Notes under the pieces: generated by a model | The model's input: only the letters and a program-made list of their open reading frames with translations | Database searches by the model: none | What the model was told of the DNA's origin: nothing | Shown: piece after piece, positions 51,101-64,000 of the stretch | How the letters are laid out: each line of letters opens with the position of its first letter | Position numbering within the stretch: position 1 is the stretch's first letter | Made by a program: the position numbers and the translations under genes | NCBI GenBank assembly: GCA_012295275.1 | Contig: CM022671.1 | Span: forward strand, 29,258,750 to 29,322,749 | Reading direction: 5' to 3' | DNA from: Chrysomallon squamiferum | Lineage: Eukaryota; Mollusca; Gastropoda; Neomphalida; Peltospiridae | Length of the DNA stretch: 64,000 nucleotides

Positions 51101-54100
51101 TTTGTGGATTTATAGGTGCATTCTTTATTCATCTGTTTTCAGAAAATGATAGTATTGGTATAATTCAGCAAGTTTAAAATAATGTATTGAAAAATCAGAA
51201 TTTTATGTGTGCAGTTAAAAAATATTTTTCGTTTTATAGCATAATTAATTATTAAAATCTGCTTAATTTGCTTTTTCTTTTTTCATTTAAATATTCCTGT
51301 TGTTTGTTTTTAGAAGTTGTACAATATTACAATTTGTTGCAGTTAGATTTTCATAAATTACGCATGGGTGTGAAATCCTTTTGCTTTTTATAGCATAATT
51401 AATGATTAAAATCTAATTTTACTTTTTTTTTTTTCATTTAATAATTCTTGTTTTTTTTTTCAAAGCCTTAAAATATTACAATTTGTTGCAGTTAGATTTT
51501 CATAAATTATGAGCAGGTGTGAAATCCTTTTGCTTTGTTTATGGTAATTGTATTTTCTCTCTCAGATATGTTGTTATCACCTGTGTGTGTTTGTCTTTCA
51601 CAGCTTCAATCAGTGTTACAGACAGGAATGGCAGTCTTGAAACCAATGAATCAAGTTCACCAGAGAATTCACCAGCAGATGCAGAAACAAGATTTTCACC
51701 TAACACATCACAGTTTGACTTCAACCAGTTTTTCAATGTGAACAACATTCCAATACCAGGATTAGCTGTAAGATGACAGAATTAAAGTATCTGAAAGCGT
51801 ATAATTGATTGTTAGAAGACACTCTTTGTTCTGAAGTCAAGAAACAAATTTTGTGTTAATGCTGGTTAATTAAAAAGATGAAATATGTTGCAATGTTCTC
51901 ATCAACAGATTTGAAATAAAAAAGAAATATATATATATAATCAAGGATCTTTCATTATTCTGTTTGCTTGTTTGCTCTGGAATCATAATGTCCTTTCAAT
52001 ATTAACATTTTGAATCTTAAATTTAAATCTAGTTACTGGCTGATAAAAATTATTCTTTTTTCCCTCAGGATGACAGTAATGTTGAGAAAGAAACTCCCTC
52101 TGGCAGTCGATTCAGTCAGTGGTTCATTAGCCAGGCCGGTCATGTCACTAGTCAGGAAAACAGCAGGAGATCATCTCTAAATGAAGAATTTGGCTATTTA
52201 AATGGTATTTCAGAAGAACAGTTCGAGTCATATTTTAGAGCTATGTCTACTTATTGCACATCACAGAGTTTAAGATTCTTCCTAACTTATAGAAACTATT
52301 AACGCACCATTCATGTGCAACACCTAGATGACTAAGAATTCTTAAATTTTTATGTTTTATCTGTTTTCCTCTTTCCATGCTATTCACATAGCCCTTTGTG
52401 CAGAATATCTGACAGAATTTGAAAATAATAAAAGTTCTTGCAGTTAACATTAATTTTGTTTTAAAATTTTCTTTTATACAGGCAAATTTATGAGTAATAT
52501 AATTTTAATAATTTTCATGATGAAAAAATGTTTTTTATATTTCTCAACATTTACTTGGTGTTTTTTTTTTGACAGACATCTTGGAAGGTTCTAAGAGTCC
52601 TGTAGTTCCATCACCACCAGCTAGCCAGCTGTTTGAAAAGAATCTCTTTTCTAACCCATTTTTGATGGAGCCAAAGGATGGCATTGACCCTGCTGTGATC
52701 CAGCAACAGAAAAGCAGCCCGAATCAGGTTATGCACACACTCTTCAACATGGCTTCTGCAGAAAAGTCCAACAACAGTAAGTGAATATTGTTGTAGTGTA
52801 AGATGAATGTTTTCTAAAAATAAAAGAAAAATAGATAATGTTCATTATGCAGTGAATATATTCCATAATTCACAAATACATTCAGAAAAATAAAATAGTA
52901 GTATAATTTTAGAATTCATTAAATTGAGACAGGTTACTAATAACTAACATTCTTTTTTCAGTGAACACCAGCAATTTTAGTGCTCACGATGCAGAAGCTC
53001 AGCTGAAGGCACTCTTGTTTTCTGGAAAAAAGGACTCGGCTTCATCTAGTGGCACTGCCAGTCCAGCAAGTTTGGCTCTTGGTAAGCCATTAATTTGAGA
53101 TTATTTTTAAAATCTTAATCATAAAGAAAAGTAATTCTGGCATCTTTCAGAAAGCTTTCAAACAGTTCTTTAGCTTTTACTGATAGATCTAAAATAGTTT
53201 CTGCTTTACGAATTCTAATTTATTGTTGTGCAAATGGACTAATAGAAACAAATGAATTATATAAAAATAAAAATAATTGTTCTAAAGTGTAGATCAAGAA
53301 TAAATATAAATGATAAAACAGTGAAATATTAAGTTACTTTTTCAGGAGTAAATCGACGTGCCAAAACTCTGGCTGAACTTGAAGCAGGTTTCCATGGTGA
53401 CTCTCCATTGAACAATTCTGTACAGCGCATGATGAGCCCAGCTCAGCTGCCTCCTTTGACTCAGGAATCGAAACAGGAGGAAGACCTGACTGCATTCAAC
53501 AAGCTTCTCAGCCTGATGACAGCAGGTGCAGCTGCTGCTGTAGCTCAGGACCAACACCCAAAGACAACTGTGAGTCAGTTTGTAAGGGAAGGGTGGGGGT
53601 GGAACTGTGTTACATGAAAATGTATTAAAAAATAATTGAAATTATTGTCATAGACAGTAGCAATTATTGTGGTAGACAGTAAATAATGCTTAACTTTGAC
53701 TGAATGTACATTTATAAGTCCTGTTTCTAACCTTACAAATACTGTATTTTTATTTGTGAGATTGAAATGGATAAACCACAGAATGATACTATTGATCCAA
53801 GGCTTATTTCCATTATTTTTGTAGGAATCAAATTACAAATTACATCTGGAATTTTTCTGTTAATTTACTATTTTTGTTATTTTCTTTTAATATGCAGAAT
53901 TCTGTTACCCAAATCTCCAGATCAATGTCACCACAACTTTCCCAATTAATGTCAAACAACGATTTCATGCAGGTGGGTTCATAACTCTCTGTTTTTAATT
54001 TTTCTCCTGATGTCTGAATATAATTAATTACATTTAAAATATGTAAGAAATATTTTTAAAAATATATTGTATCTGAGGGGTAAAAGGTTGTAAATGGTAA

Positions 54101-57100
54101 ACTTTAAAATGTTTAAAAAAAAGGAAGGAATATATACTAAAGGGCTCTGATATCTTTCTTTCAGGCTCTTATTAGAAATAAAGAACAGCAGCTTCAAATT
54201 CAGCATCAGACTTTGCAGAACATGCGTTACCAGCCTCCTCATCTGCAGACATCAAATGTGCCCGCCACATCACAACAGTCATTACCAATTTCAACCCCAG
54301 TTAGTCTTGGAACCCCTCGCATGATCACTCAGGATCCAATTCTGAACTTCATCCAGCAGAATCCTACCATCATCACAAAGCCCCCATCGCCTGCTCAGAA
54401 CATCCCAGCACACGTGCAGAACACATCCACCCCTAGAGTGATCTCCCCAATGCAGATGATCCCTCCAAACATGCTGCCGAGTCAGGTTCAGCAGACACAG
54501 CAGAGTCACAGGACAAAGATTCCATCACCCATCAGTGAGTATTTTATTTTTCTCTTGTGTATCTCCTAGATAAATCTGCTACAGAAATACACAGCATTTT
54601 TAGCGTTGTAATTCGAATAGTGAAGTTAAAGACAAATGTTTTAGTTTCTTGCCAAAATATTGGTTCGTATGGTTTTAATCAAACGTATTCTCCTATTCTC
54701 TTAATCTGTTGTTAGTTTTATTTCAGACTATTTGAATATTTAACATGTTTTCTTCAGTCTAATCATTTTTGTCTTTTCTTTTCTTTAGTGTTTGGTCAGC
54801 AGCCCCCCATGCATCTGAATGCACCATCTCCCATTCATCCCTCTCAGCTGTCACGTACTCTGGCCAATCGCAGCATTTCACCACATCCCCAGCATCTGAT
54901 TGTAAGTATATCTAATCAGCTTGGTAAATATAAAGTTTCATTAATGGGGGGAAAAAAGAGCTGAAGAGCTGTAATGAGAAAATAGTAAAAATATTGTGAA
55001 AAATAAAATTTAAAATTACATATATAATTGAACAATTAGACTAATAAAATAAATTTTGACATAACAAAGGAAAATGTTTGCATATTTTATTGATATTAAT
55101 TGCATGAATGTTTGGTTGAATGATTTTCTGTTAAAAATGTCCAAGATTTAATTATACAATTTGTGTTATGTTTTTATTTTTACTTTTATTTTTATTTATT
55201 TCCATTAAAGGCTCCAGCTGCAATTCGACCTCAGACTGCTCGCATCCCCAGCCCCAAAGAACTAATAGCACATACTCAACTCATCATGCAGAATGCTCTC
55301 ATTAAGAGACAGCTGGAAGATCAAAAGGAACGTTTCCTAAAAAAGCAGCAAGAGAGGTAACACTGTTTACCTTAATTCAAAATTAATATTTACAAAATTA
55401 TTATATAAATCTTAATATTAGTATCCAGGCAAGTTATGTGTTAGAATTATTTTACTGACATGAAAAAAAAAAAAAAATTAACAGTTTTGTATGTCTGTTT
55501 ATATACAAAATATTTATAATTTTATATAGTACTATAAGTATTACATTTTTACAAATACAGTAATAGATTGGTTTTTCTTTTTACAAAAAGTGATGTTACT
55601 TTTGTTTAAATCGAAAGTCATTCCTCATTTGTATTTTCCAGATCTCGGTCACCAAACACAACTGTACAACAGAAGTTTGTATCAAGCAGTGAAACTCCCA
55701 CTATGGCAGGACAATCGAAAGTAAGTGGAATCCACTCAGTATTTGTTTAAGTCTTTTTTGGGTCAGCAAAACTATTTCAGATGTAATTTTTTAAAATAAT
55801 TTTGAGTGAACTGTAGATCCATTTTTCTTAAAATTCTGGCCACTTTATCTTTACTACACAGGTGGTAATTGTGAATATGACTTCATGCTGTTTTATAAAT
55901 TTGTCTTTAATCTTAAAAGAATGGCAACTGTTTCAGCTGAATAAATTTGATTTTGTTTTCAGCCGACTATGTCAGTTGCATTTACACCTACATCAGTGAT
56001 CAGAAAAATGCACAGTGACCGTGCCTGTGAGAAAGAAAAGAGAGATTCAGACAGCAGTCACAGTAAGTGAAGTTTTTAAAACTTAGTGTAGATTTGTGAC
56101 TTGATATATATATTAATCTGTAAATATAATAAATTATTACTTTTAATTTTTTTTTTTTTTTTGTATTTTTATATATTACATTTAGCAGAACAGTATTTTC
56201 AGCTGCTGGGGGAGGGTAGTACAGAATAACAATCAAATTGTTATTCCAGAAATAATTATTTTTAAATCTCTTTCTGGATGTTGACATGTCTACTTTTTGA
56301 AAGAAATTATTTTTATTATTGTTGCTGTTGCTGTTATTTAGACAGAAACATCATGTACTTTGCAGACTCGCCTGTGCAGTGTCCACCTATCAAACAGTTG
56401 GTGAAGTCTGACAGCTCCAACGACAATGGCGAAGAGGATGCTGGAGACAAGTCGGAAGGAGGCGATGAACGCAAGCTGGATAACACTGAGATGATGTCCC
56501 AGCAGGATCAGGAGATCAGATCTCTTCCTGGAATCAACTTCAGCAATGACACTGAACAGGTTATGATGCACATTGAAGACAAGGTACTTATTTTATTTCG
56601 TTTTCAATTTTATTTTTTTTATTTTTTTGAGCCACTGAAGGTGGAACATTGTCCAAAGTGTCTTGTCTATCTTGGTCCTGACATCTCAGGACTTGACTTA
56701 TCACTTGAAAGGTGTAATGCATTTTTAATAAGGACTTCGGTGGTTACATAAAATATGAGCAGAAAAGAAAGATTGTGGATTTGAAAACATTTTATATCAG
56801 GCAGTTCTTGTTTGTTTCAAAAGTATTGAATGTTGGGACAAGACAGTTTTTTTCTGTTTTTTTTTTTTAATATTACTAAACATGCACATTTGAATACATT
56901 TTCAACGCTAAACATTGTATGGTTTCAGATGAAGATGTCTGGAATATCTGGTCAGATGACTCCAGCAACTAGCCAGAGTGGTGTGAACAAGCCAATGCCC
57001 ATTCTTGGAGCAGTTTCAAAGGAGAAAGGCATGCGGCCAGTGGTGGGCCAGAGACCTATACAAAGCAGTCTGCTTCAGAACAATGTACCATGCACCATGC

Positions 57101-58951
57101 CACCAATGTTCAGCTCGGCAGCTGTTCCTGGACGACCCATTGTGAAAGGTATTAAAACAAATAACATTCCAGTTGCACTTAGTCTAGGGGTCCTGACATA
57201 AAGAGCAGCCTAAGATTTTATTCAGTTATTTAGCTTTTATATATAATTGGTTTAATTTTTTTTAACTTGGTTTACTTTGATGTAATTTTTTTTTTTTTTA
57301 CTTCTTGTCTTTTATTGTTTAGATTCAAGCAATTCAGGGCAGAATGCACAAGGGGGTGTTCCAGCTATGTTAAGTGGAATTACCAGCATGACCTCATCCT
57401 CGGTGTCCACCTCTGGCACACCCAGACCTCTTACTGGCATGAACTCCTCCACTCCATCATCTCGACCAGAAGGTCAGCGGGCAATAGTCGGAACAAACTG
57501 TTCTGTTGGAAACGACATATCTAAGCTTATGGAACAGCAGCGATTTCAGCAGCAACAGCAACAGCAGCAACAACATCAGCAACAAGTCCGACAGCTTCAG
57601 AACTCTCAGCTGGGTAGACCTCTGGGAACACCAGTGACAACACCCTCATTTGGCGTTCCAATCACAGGACGCCTGCCTGTACAGTCAAACCTCCCACCTC
57701 CAACTCTGCCACCACCAGTACATCCAGTGGCCAATGCTCTTTTAATGCAGCAAATGATCCAGAGAAATCTGACTCCAAATGCAGCCAATGGTAATAGATT
57801 TTCTTGTATTGTATGAAAATAATTGTGGTTGTTTTTGTTGTTTTTAAAAGAAGAAGGAAAAAATGTCCAGGATGTTTTGTCAGTTCTGTGATTTTGGTAA
57901 TTTAACTCTGTTGTTTGTTTTTATTGATGTCTTGCATCAGGTGGGGTGGGATGGTTTTGTGCAGGTCAGTGTTAACGTTACCATCATGAATGAAACAAAA
58001 ATGTTTGAACCAAATGTCATTTCTTCACAGTCAATGCCATCAACCAGCTGAACCAATTCAACCAACTGAACCAGTTTGTGGCATTCCAGGCTCAGCAGAG
58101 AATGGTTGACCCACGTCTGCAAGGTGCTCGGTTTCCTCCTGTGGTATCTCCAATGCTAAGCCCCAGAAGCAGTGTGGCTAATAGTATTGGACTGAGCACA
58201 GGTGGCAATCCAGCTATTAATGCTGTTCTTGGCAGAGCTATTTCACCACATGTTATTCAAGGCCAAAAACTGAGTGAGTATGCCTTCAGTCTTCATTTGT
58301 CCATTTATTTTATCATTATTATTTTTCAAATTTATTATACACAGTGAACAAAGAAATATTTCCATGTATTAATCCCTTAGTTATTACTTAATTTCTGTAA
58401 TTACTGTTAATTTAGATGGCCATTGCAAATGTGTTTATTTATAAAAGTTAAAATGCTGGTACCATAAACTTTTTACACAGGTAACTTGCTGCATGTAAGT
58501 ATTTGTAATCTGGAAGAAAGTCAAAAAGCAATACCACAGTATTTTGTAGGTTTCTCTATCTTTTTTACATTTTTGTTTTTTTAATTACCATAAATATGGC
58601 ATTGGTTTCTTTTTGTATTTAAAATAAGATAGATTTAAAATAATTATAATAATAATAATAAAAAAAGATGAATAACCAAAATGTTGTTAATATTTAGTAT
58701 CCTCATTTTATTATTATTATTATTTTTTTTTTTTACCTAAAGATATGAATGGTCCATTGTCACCAAACATGCAGTCAACACCTATCACCTCAGTGAGCAG
58801 TAATAAAGGCAGTGACCCCCACATTTTGAAATGGTTCAGCCCAGAGGTTCTAAAGAACCAGCTGCCTACCATGCCTCCCCTGCCTGTCCAAGGACAAAAG
58901 GTGCTCACTTTGGATGACTTGGAAGGAGCACGCCAGGCACTCACCAACTGA
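48155..58951 (+). CDS. EIF4ENIF1: EIF4ENIF1 (4E-T), eIF4E transporter and P-body protein
   Basis: Binds eIF4E, displaces eIF4G, recruits DDX6 and represses mRNAs in P-bodies. Coding exons: 48155-48256, 48596-48669, 49062-49201, 49533-49689, 50019-50262, 50497-50527, 50880-51068, 51604-51767, 52069-52204, 52576-52776, 52962-53081, 53346-53569, 53898-53972, 54165-54534, 54789-54901, 55211-55356, 55642-55720, 55963-56062, 56342-56583, 56929-57148, 57323-57790, 58031-58273 and 58743-58951. All phases match: 4047 nt, 1348 residues (human 985). Motifs: eIF4E-binding YSREKLF (32-38), DYDNSDGLWDPDKWF (55-69), SPQRRSFG (about 122-129), an Arg/Asp-rich stretch, CUP-homology DDX6-binding IEL (278-280) and FDF (350-352), SRFSQWF (380-386), DLTAFNKL, FTPTSVIRKM (862-871), a Gln-rich tract (about 1114-1133) and the conserved end KWFSPEVL (1309-1316). 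The start is the first Met after the 5' acceptor. The extra length is low-complexity Pro/Gln/Ser sequence in the C-terminal half. Confidence 0.95.
51232..51533. repeat. Tandem duplication of about 150 bp in EIF4ENIF1
   Basis: Two copies (about 51232-51381 and 51384-51533) share TTATAGCATAATTAAT, a T-run with CATTTAA, AATTTGTTGCAGTTAGATTT and GGTGTGAAATCCTTTTGC in the same order. The copies lie in the intron between 51068 and 51604 and both carry a TTGCAG acceptor-like word. Confidence 0.85.
57540..57590 (+). repeat. Coding CAG/CAA tract of EIF4ENIF1
   Basis: A mixed CAG/CAA run encodes a Gln-rich stretch broken by Arg-Phe, His and Val-Arg. Codon mixing suggests an old, fairly stable tract. 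Confidence 0.9.
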
Positions 58952-60540
58952 AATGGAGCCTTGTTGTGATTGATGAGAATGGTGAAAGCAGTGACCTGGA
59001 ACAAGTTTCCTTTTGTTACATGGATGTGATTACATTGAAGTTGTTCTATACTTTGTTATTGGTCAGAATGTGATAAGCGATAAAAACAAGACGTGTGAGT
59101 GAATGTCGTGTAGTCCTAGTGCTTTCTGTACATAATTATAAATAGTGTGCATGTATATATTAACAGTGTTTGGACATTTATGTGAATCCCAGTTTTTGAA
59201 AAAATGAACAGCATTTATTGTCAATAAGCAAAATATGAAAAAAACAAAAAATTGAAAAAAAAAAAAAAGAAAGAAAATAACAAATAGAAAAAAGAATTCA
59301 TTATTTTTTTTTTTTTTTTTTTTTTTTAGCTCTCATTGTTCAGGAAGAAGGTGAAGCTGAACATACTTGGGTTTGAAAAATAAAATATGTAACTTTTTAC
59401 TATAAATGTATGTTAAAAATGAAAACAAAAATGTTGCCACAAGTTACTTTGTTTTTCCCCATCATGTCATGTTCTTATTTTAATGCAAACAGTATTGCCA
59501 TCACTTTCATATATTTTGTAGTGTGAAGAAGAGAGTGCAACTTTTCATTCCCACCCTGTGAACATTATTTTGTTGGAAGACGTTTGTTGTTTAGATTTTT
59601 TTTTTCATTTTTTCTTTTTTGAAAATGGAAAGATATTCCATAACATGTACCTCGTTTAGCTAGCTTCTGTAAATACGTCATTCATTTTATGTCATTTGTA
59701 TGTGAAGTGTGTAAATATAACTATTTTTCTGGTACGTGTGTGTGTAAAAGTAAAATGCATATCTCTTTAAATTACTGTATGTTGCCTTGTACAGACTGGT
59801 GTGTAATACATTATCTTAAGTGTTTTGCTATAATCATATGGTGGTATTAGAATTGTTGTCTATTGTGTATGTGTGAGGTTGTGTAGGTAAATGTCTTTTA
59901 TGATGTTTGTAAAATTATTCTCTAGAAGGACACCATTTTTTTTTTCTATTATTATTTACAGTCCCATTCTGCCTAAGTTTGAAACAGATGTTGAGGTGAC
60001 TCAATGTCTTGTTCCATAAATACAACACACTGTATACATTTAAAAAAACATAAATGTCTTTTTCAGAACTAAAATTTTATTTTTCTGATTAGGATTACAT
60101 TTTTTTTTTTTTTTTTTTATTTACTTGTAATCATCTAACTAAGCATCATTCATTACCAGTAATAATACATTATTCAAATCATTTATTTATATATTTTCTG
60201 TAGTCTCAGTTCTCAGAATTTCAGTTGTAATTGCAGTACTAAAAAAATTAAAGAAACCTAAGTCTACCAGTTTGCTTTACAACAGTGTATTATATTAAAT
60301 AAATACTGAATTTTAAATTTTTTTATTATTTAATATTGATATTTCTATTTTAAAAAATGATAATAATAGTAAAAACTATGTTAAACAAAATTCTTGATTG
60401 TTTGGTTGAAAATATTGCTAGAAAATAATTTGAATTCTCATACCTTTTCTGATCTTGTACATTGAAGAAAATTTTATTTTGAAAGAAAAGAAGTTAAAGT
60501 TGCATATGTGGATGTTTAAATAAAATAATAAAAATTTAAA
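58952..60540 (+). other. Probable EIF4ENIF1 3' UTR
   Basis: DNA after the TGA stop is AT-rich but has more unique sequence than the region beyond. AATAAA words occur near 59382, 60298 and 60520. Which one is used cannot be told; the UTR could extend further. No other gene was seen. Confidence 0.5.
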
Positions 60541-61944
60541 AAGACATGTTGTAGAAGTATAAATGATGATAATATTTATTCGAAAGCTGTAAAGTTTTGT
60601 TGAAAGTTAATTACAGGGGGAAAAATAAAACCAAAACGTTATGTGAAGCATTTTTTGTTTTTCTCTCTTTTTCTTCAAAGTTTTTAAGGTATTAGCAATA
60701 CAGAGGTTTAATAAATTAATTAATAAATGTAATATTAAATTACTAAATGATTGCCAAAAATTTACTATTTAATTTCATTCACTGTTAACATAGCAATTCT
60801 AGTCAGTTCATTTTTTTGTTTTTTCCTTGAGATGCAGAACTGAAATTTTTTGGAGAGCAGTTAATTATAGAAATGCACACAATTACCAAATGGCAGTAAT
60901 GCAGTTGATTTGCATTAGATCTTATTTTTAACTCTTCTTTTCATCCAACAGATATCACTTATGATTTCTAAGAAATGTAGCTTTATTTTTGCAGAGTCTT
61001 CATTTTTTTCACCTTCTTTCGAGGCCTTCAGCCATAATTTTTTATTTGTTTTATTGTTACCAAAGTTTTCATTAACAAGGAAGACCTTCTTTTCATTATT
61101 ATTAGTACTATTGGTTATTTTTATATGTATTATTATTTTACTTATGCTTGAAAATGTCTGAAGTTATTATTCTCTAACAGGAATTGTTGATCAGTAATGC
61201 ATGTATGTTTGGTGCAAACTGTGTGTTGTACATTTGTGTAGTCTTCGTTTTTGTTGTTGGTTCTTTGTTTACCTTTTTTTTTTTCTATTGGATAATTTTA
61301 TCTTATGTTTAATGTTTTATAGATTTTTTTTTTTTTTCATGATTGATGGACATGTTTTCTTTTGTGATTGTTAAAACATATTTTTCTTCCATACTCAAAC
61401 TGTACATACGTTATTTTGTAAAAACAGACAAAAAAAGTTTCTTTTTTTTTTTTCCTTTTTATTAAGTTTTTTCATGTATATGTCTCACAGTAATGATTTG
61501 CCTTTAAAACTAATGATTGTCGTTTGTCATAAACAGTCTCCATTACAGAGTAAGTTATTCTGGATTAGTGGAGTGTATTTATTTTTCTGTACATCTGTCC
61601 ATAGAACTGACATTGTGTGTGTGAGACAGCAAATAAGCGAGAACAAAGTCACCTGAAGAGTTTTGTCACCCTCAGATTGCTTCTTTTTTTTTTTTTTTCT
61701 TCTTAATTCCTTTATTAATTTAATAATAAAAATGTACTAATTATATTACAGAATGAAGAACCACTGTAATGAATATTTTCTTGTTCAATTTTAAACTGCG
61801 TATTTGTTAAAAATTATAGAATAAACATTTAGAAGAATAAAAAGTAAAGATTTTAAATTATTTTGTTATTTAATGGAGTTATAAATACTTGAAAATTTAT
61901 AGGGTAAAAATAATAAAAATTGTAATTTGAAAAAAGAAGTTTTG

Positions 61945-61977
<33 letters not shown>

Positions 61978-64000
61978 TTTAAAAGTATTATTAATTTTTT
62001 GAAGATTTATTTTACAAAAAAAAAAAAATAATAAATTAAAAAAAAATGTTAATTATTTAAAAGCAGGTAATATATTTTCCTAAATATTTTGCAGTATAAA
62101 TAATAATCTTTACAATGGGTTAATATGCATTAATAGCATGGAAACCATATAATATTTCACTTTTTTCTTTTAAACCTTTTTTTTTTTTTTTTTTTTTTTA
62201 AATTACGTATGTCTGAGATTTGTGGGCAGGTTTGGAAGCCAATTTAAAAAAGGTTTCTATTCTATTTTAACTTTCTGAAAGTGACAAGAAAAACGTGTCA
62301 TCAAATAATATCAGTTCTGTTGACAGATGAACTGAAATAATTACTTGTTTTATCTGCTGAGTATCTTTAACAGTGTTGGTGTTACTTCAAATTAAAAAGT
62401 ATGCTGGTGCCACCACAGTATTGTAATGTGACATATCTTCGATCTGAAACCTGCAAAATCAGCAGCATTTACATCACACTATTACGACAGTACTTAAAAA
62501 CAAATATTTAAAACAATAAATGTATTTTTATTCCAAAATAATTTAAACTTTCTTCACAGCCCATATCTGTAAAATTGGTATCCCTGTGATAATTGTCTAC
62601 CTAACTCTTACCTTGTAATATATTAGCCAGTATTCAAATGAAACTGACATTAATTTAATGTTAATAGATTAAAATAATGGTAAAAATAAAGATGTATACA
62701 TCTACTTTTTTTTTTCACAGTTATAAACATACAAGTAATGAACCCTGAACCCTAAAGTTGTTACTGTTTCAAGTTGGATTTAAACTTTGTTTAAAAAGCT
62801 ACTTATGTGCATCAGTTCAAAATACCTGATTCATTAAATTAGCTTAGTGTAATGTTTCTGCTGCTGATTTGTTTTATTTTTTCTGGCAGTAAATTGTACA
62901 GAATATTTTCTAAATGTCAGCTTCCATATTATATTATTGTACTCCAGTTTGTAAAATAACCTTTTGAAAATTGATGTTTGATTCTTGGTGTTTCATTTGT
63001 CCTGTTTATTAATGTTGCACAATTACGAATTTTTTTTTTTTTTTTTTTTTTTTCTTTTAATAAGTTTTTGGTTCTGTTGCTACATGTATTTAAGGTTGAA
63101 GAGACATGCTGAATCTTCTTTTTTTATTTATTTATTTATTTATTTTTTATTTATTTTTTTTGTGTCTTTATTTGCATTATACACTGGCAGGTCAGTCAAA
63201 CCACCAAATAACCACATCTACCACCAGTACTACATTCAACGAAAATTTATATTTAAATTATTTATTTAAATTTCTGATCTTTTTTTAATTTTTTTTTTTT
63301 TTATTTATTTATTTTTTTTTTAATAATTTTAAACTTTGTTCTAGGTAATTGTTATGTATGTATTTTAATCAAGACAATAATTATTTCATGTTATTTCAGG
63401 TACATTATTATTATTATTTATTTAAAAAGGATTCTATTTTTTTTTTTTTTTTTTTTTTGCCACCCACCCCATCAACATGATTATTACATTGAATATTAAA
63501 ATGCATAATGTCTTTCGTTGAATACAGTAGCACAGAACTAAAAACATTTGAAAAAAAAAAAAAATCAGGTATATTTGTTGTATGAAGTCATTTGTATGGT
63601 ATGTATATATTTATATATATTTTGTATTGTATAACAACATACATATGTTTTTCATTGTTGAGCTTTATATTAATTTTATTCTTTTGTTTTCTGTCACCTT
63701 GCCTTAATTGAACATTTGAGCTTGTCGTTTAGCATACAACACTTCAACATTTTGGCATGTTTTTTTCAGCATGTTTCATCTTTGCCTTTCATACACGAAA
63801 ACATTCACTACATCTATACATAAGCTGCCATCTTTTTTCTTTTTTTTTCTGCTACATATGCAAGTTTGTATATTTGACAGAATTATTGATGTTGTTAAGT
63901 GTTTTCCATTTGATACTGTGTTGATGATATTGTAACATAGTAGACTCAAATGCAGTTATTTTGCTATTTGTTGTATTTTTCAGCTCATCGGTAACAGTTT
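60541..64000. other. T-rich region without a recognisable gene
   Basis: AT-rich DNA with many T-runs of 10-32 bp (for example 61945-61976, 62179-62199, 63031-63053 and 63441-63458). Open frames are short and mostly Phe/Leu translations of T-runs. It may be the far 3' UTR of EIF4ENIF1 or intergenic DNA. Confidence 0.5.

Noticed and set aside
60961-63288. Phe/Leu-rich frames near the right end
   Set aside because: They follow T-runs and have no resemblance to known proteins.

Overview
The window is nuclear DNA from an animal. It is strongly AT-rich and packed with microsatellites, and it holds four protein-coding genes split by GT-AG introns. The proteins are clear bilaterian orthologues. The long AT-rich introns, many TATG, CA, CT and ATT repeats and small exons suggest a lophotrochozoan such as a mollusc, but that placement is inference. 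No bacterial, organellar or viral gene was seen, and no tRNA, rRNA or CRISPR array.

Layout. Bases 1-4600: repeat-rich DNA with no recognisable gene. 4620-9117, minus: TMED2, a p24-family cargo receptor of ER-Golgi vesicles (4 coding exons, 204 residues). 9118-10034: short divergent promoter. 10035-34814, plus: a RILP-like gene (RILPL1/2 type; 9 coding exons, 411 residues) with RH1 and RH2 domains. Its introns hold a 2.8 kb long-inverted-repeat transposon, a pogo-like MITE, and a 512 bp array of a 32 bp unit that copies the 3' splice site of exon 5 sixteen times. 34815-39360: untranslated or intergenic DNA between convergent genes. 39361-45689, minus: DRG1, a translation-associated GTPase (10 coding exons, 367 residues). 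45690-46615: second divergent promoter. 48155-58951, plus: EIF4ENIF1 (4E-T), which binds eIF4E and DDX6 and represses mRNAs (23 coding exons, 1348 residues, preceded by a probable untranslated exon ending at 46615). 58952-64000: probable 3' UTR and T-rich downstream DNA.

How the genes relate. TMED2 and the RILP-like protein both act in membrane traffic and share a divergent promoter. DRG1 and 4E-T both act on translation and share the other. From memory, TMED2/RILPL1 are close neighbours on human 12q24 and DRG1/EIF4ENIF1 on 22q12, so the block looks like two ancient gene pairs side by side.

The most unusual signals are in the RILP-like gene. They are the tandemly multiplied splice acceptor, a weak-donor intron whose retention would give a short isoform, a run of frame-neutral cassette exons including a 15-nt microexon, and a candidate alternative last exon. 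All exon limits were worked out by reading frame, splice signals and family resemblance; no transcript data were available.
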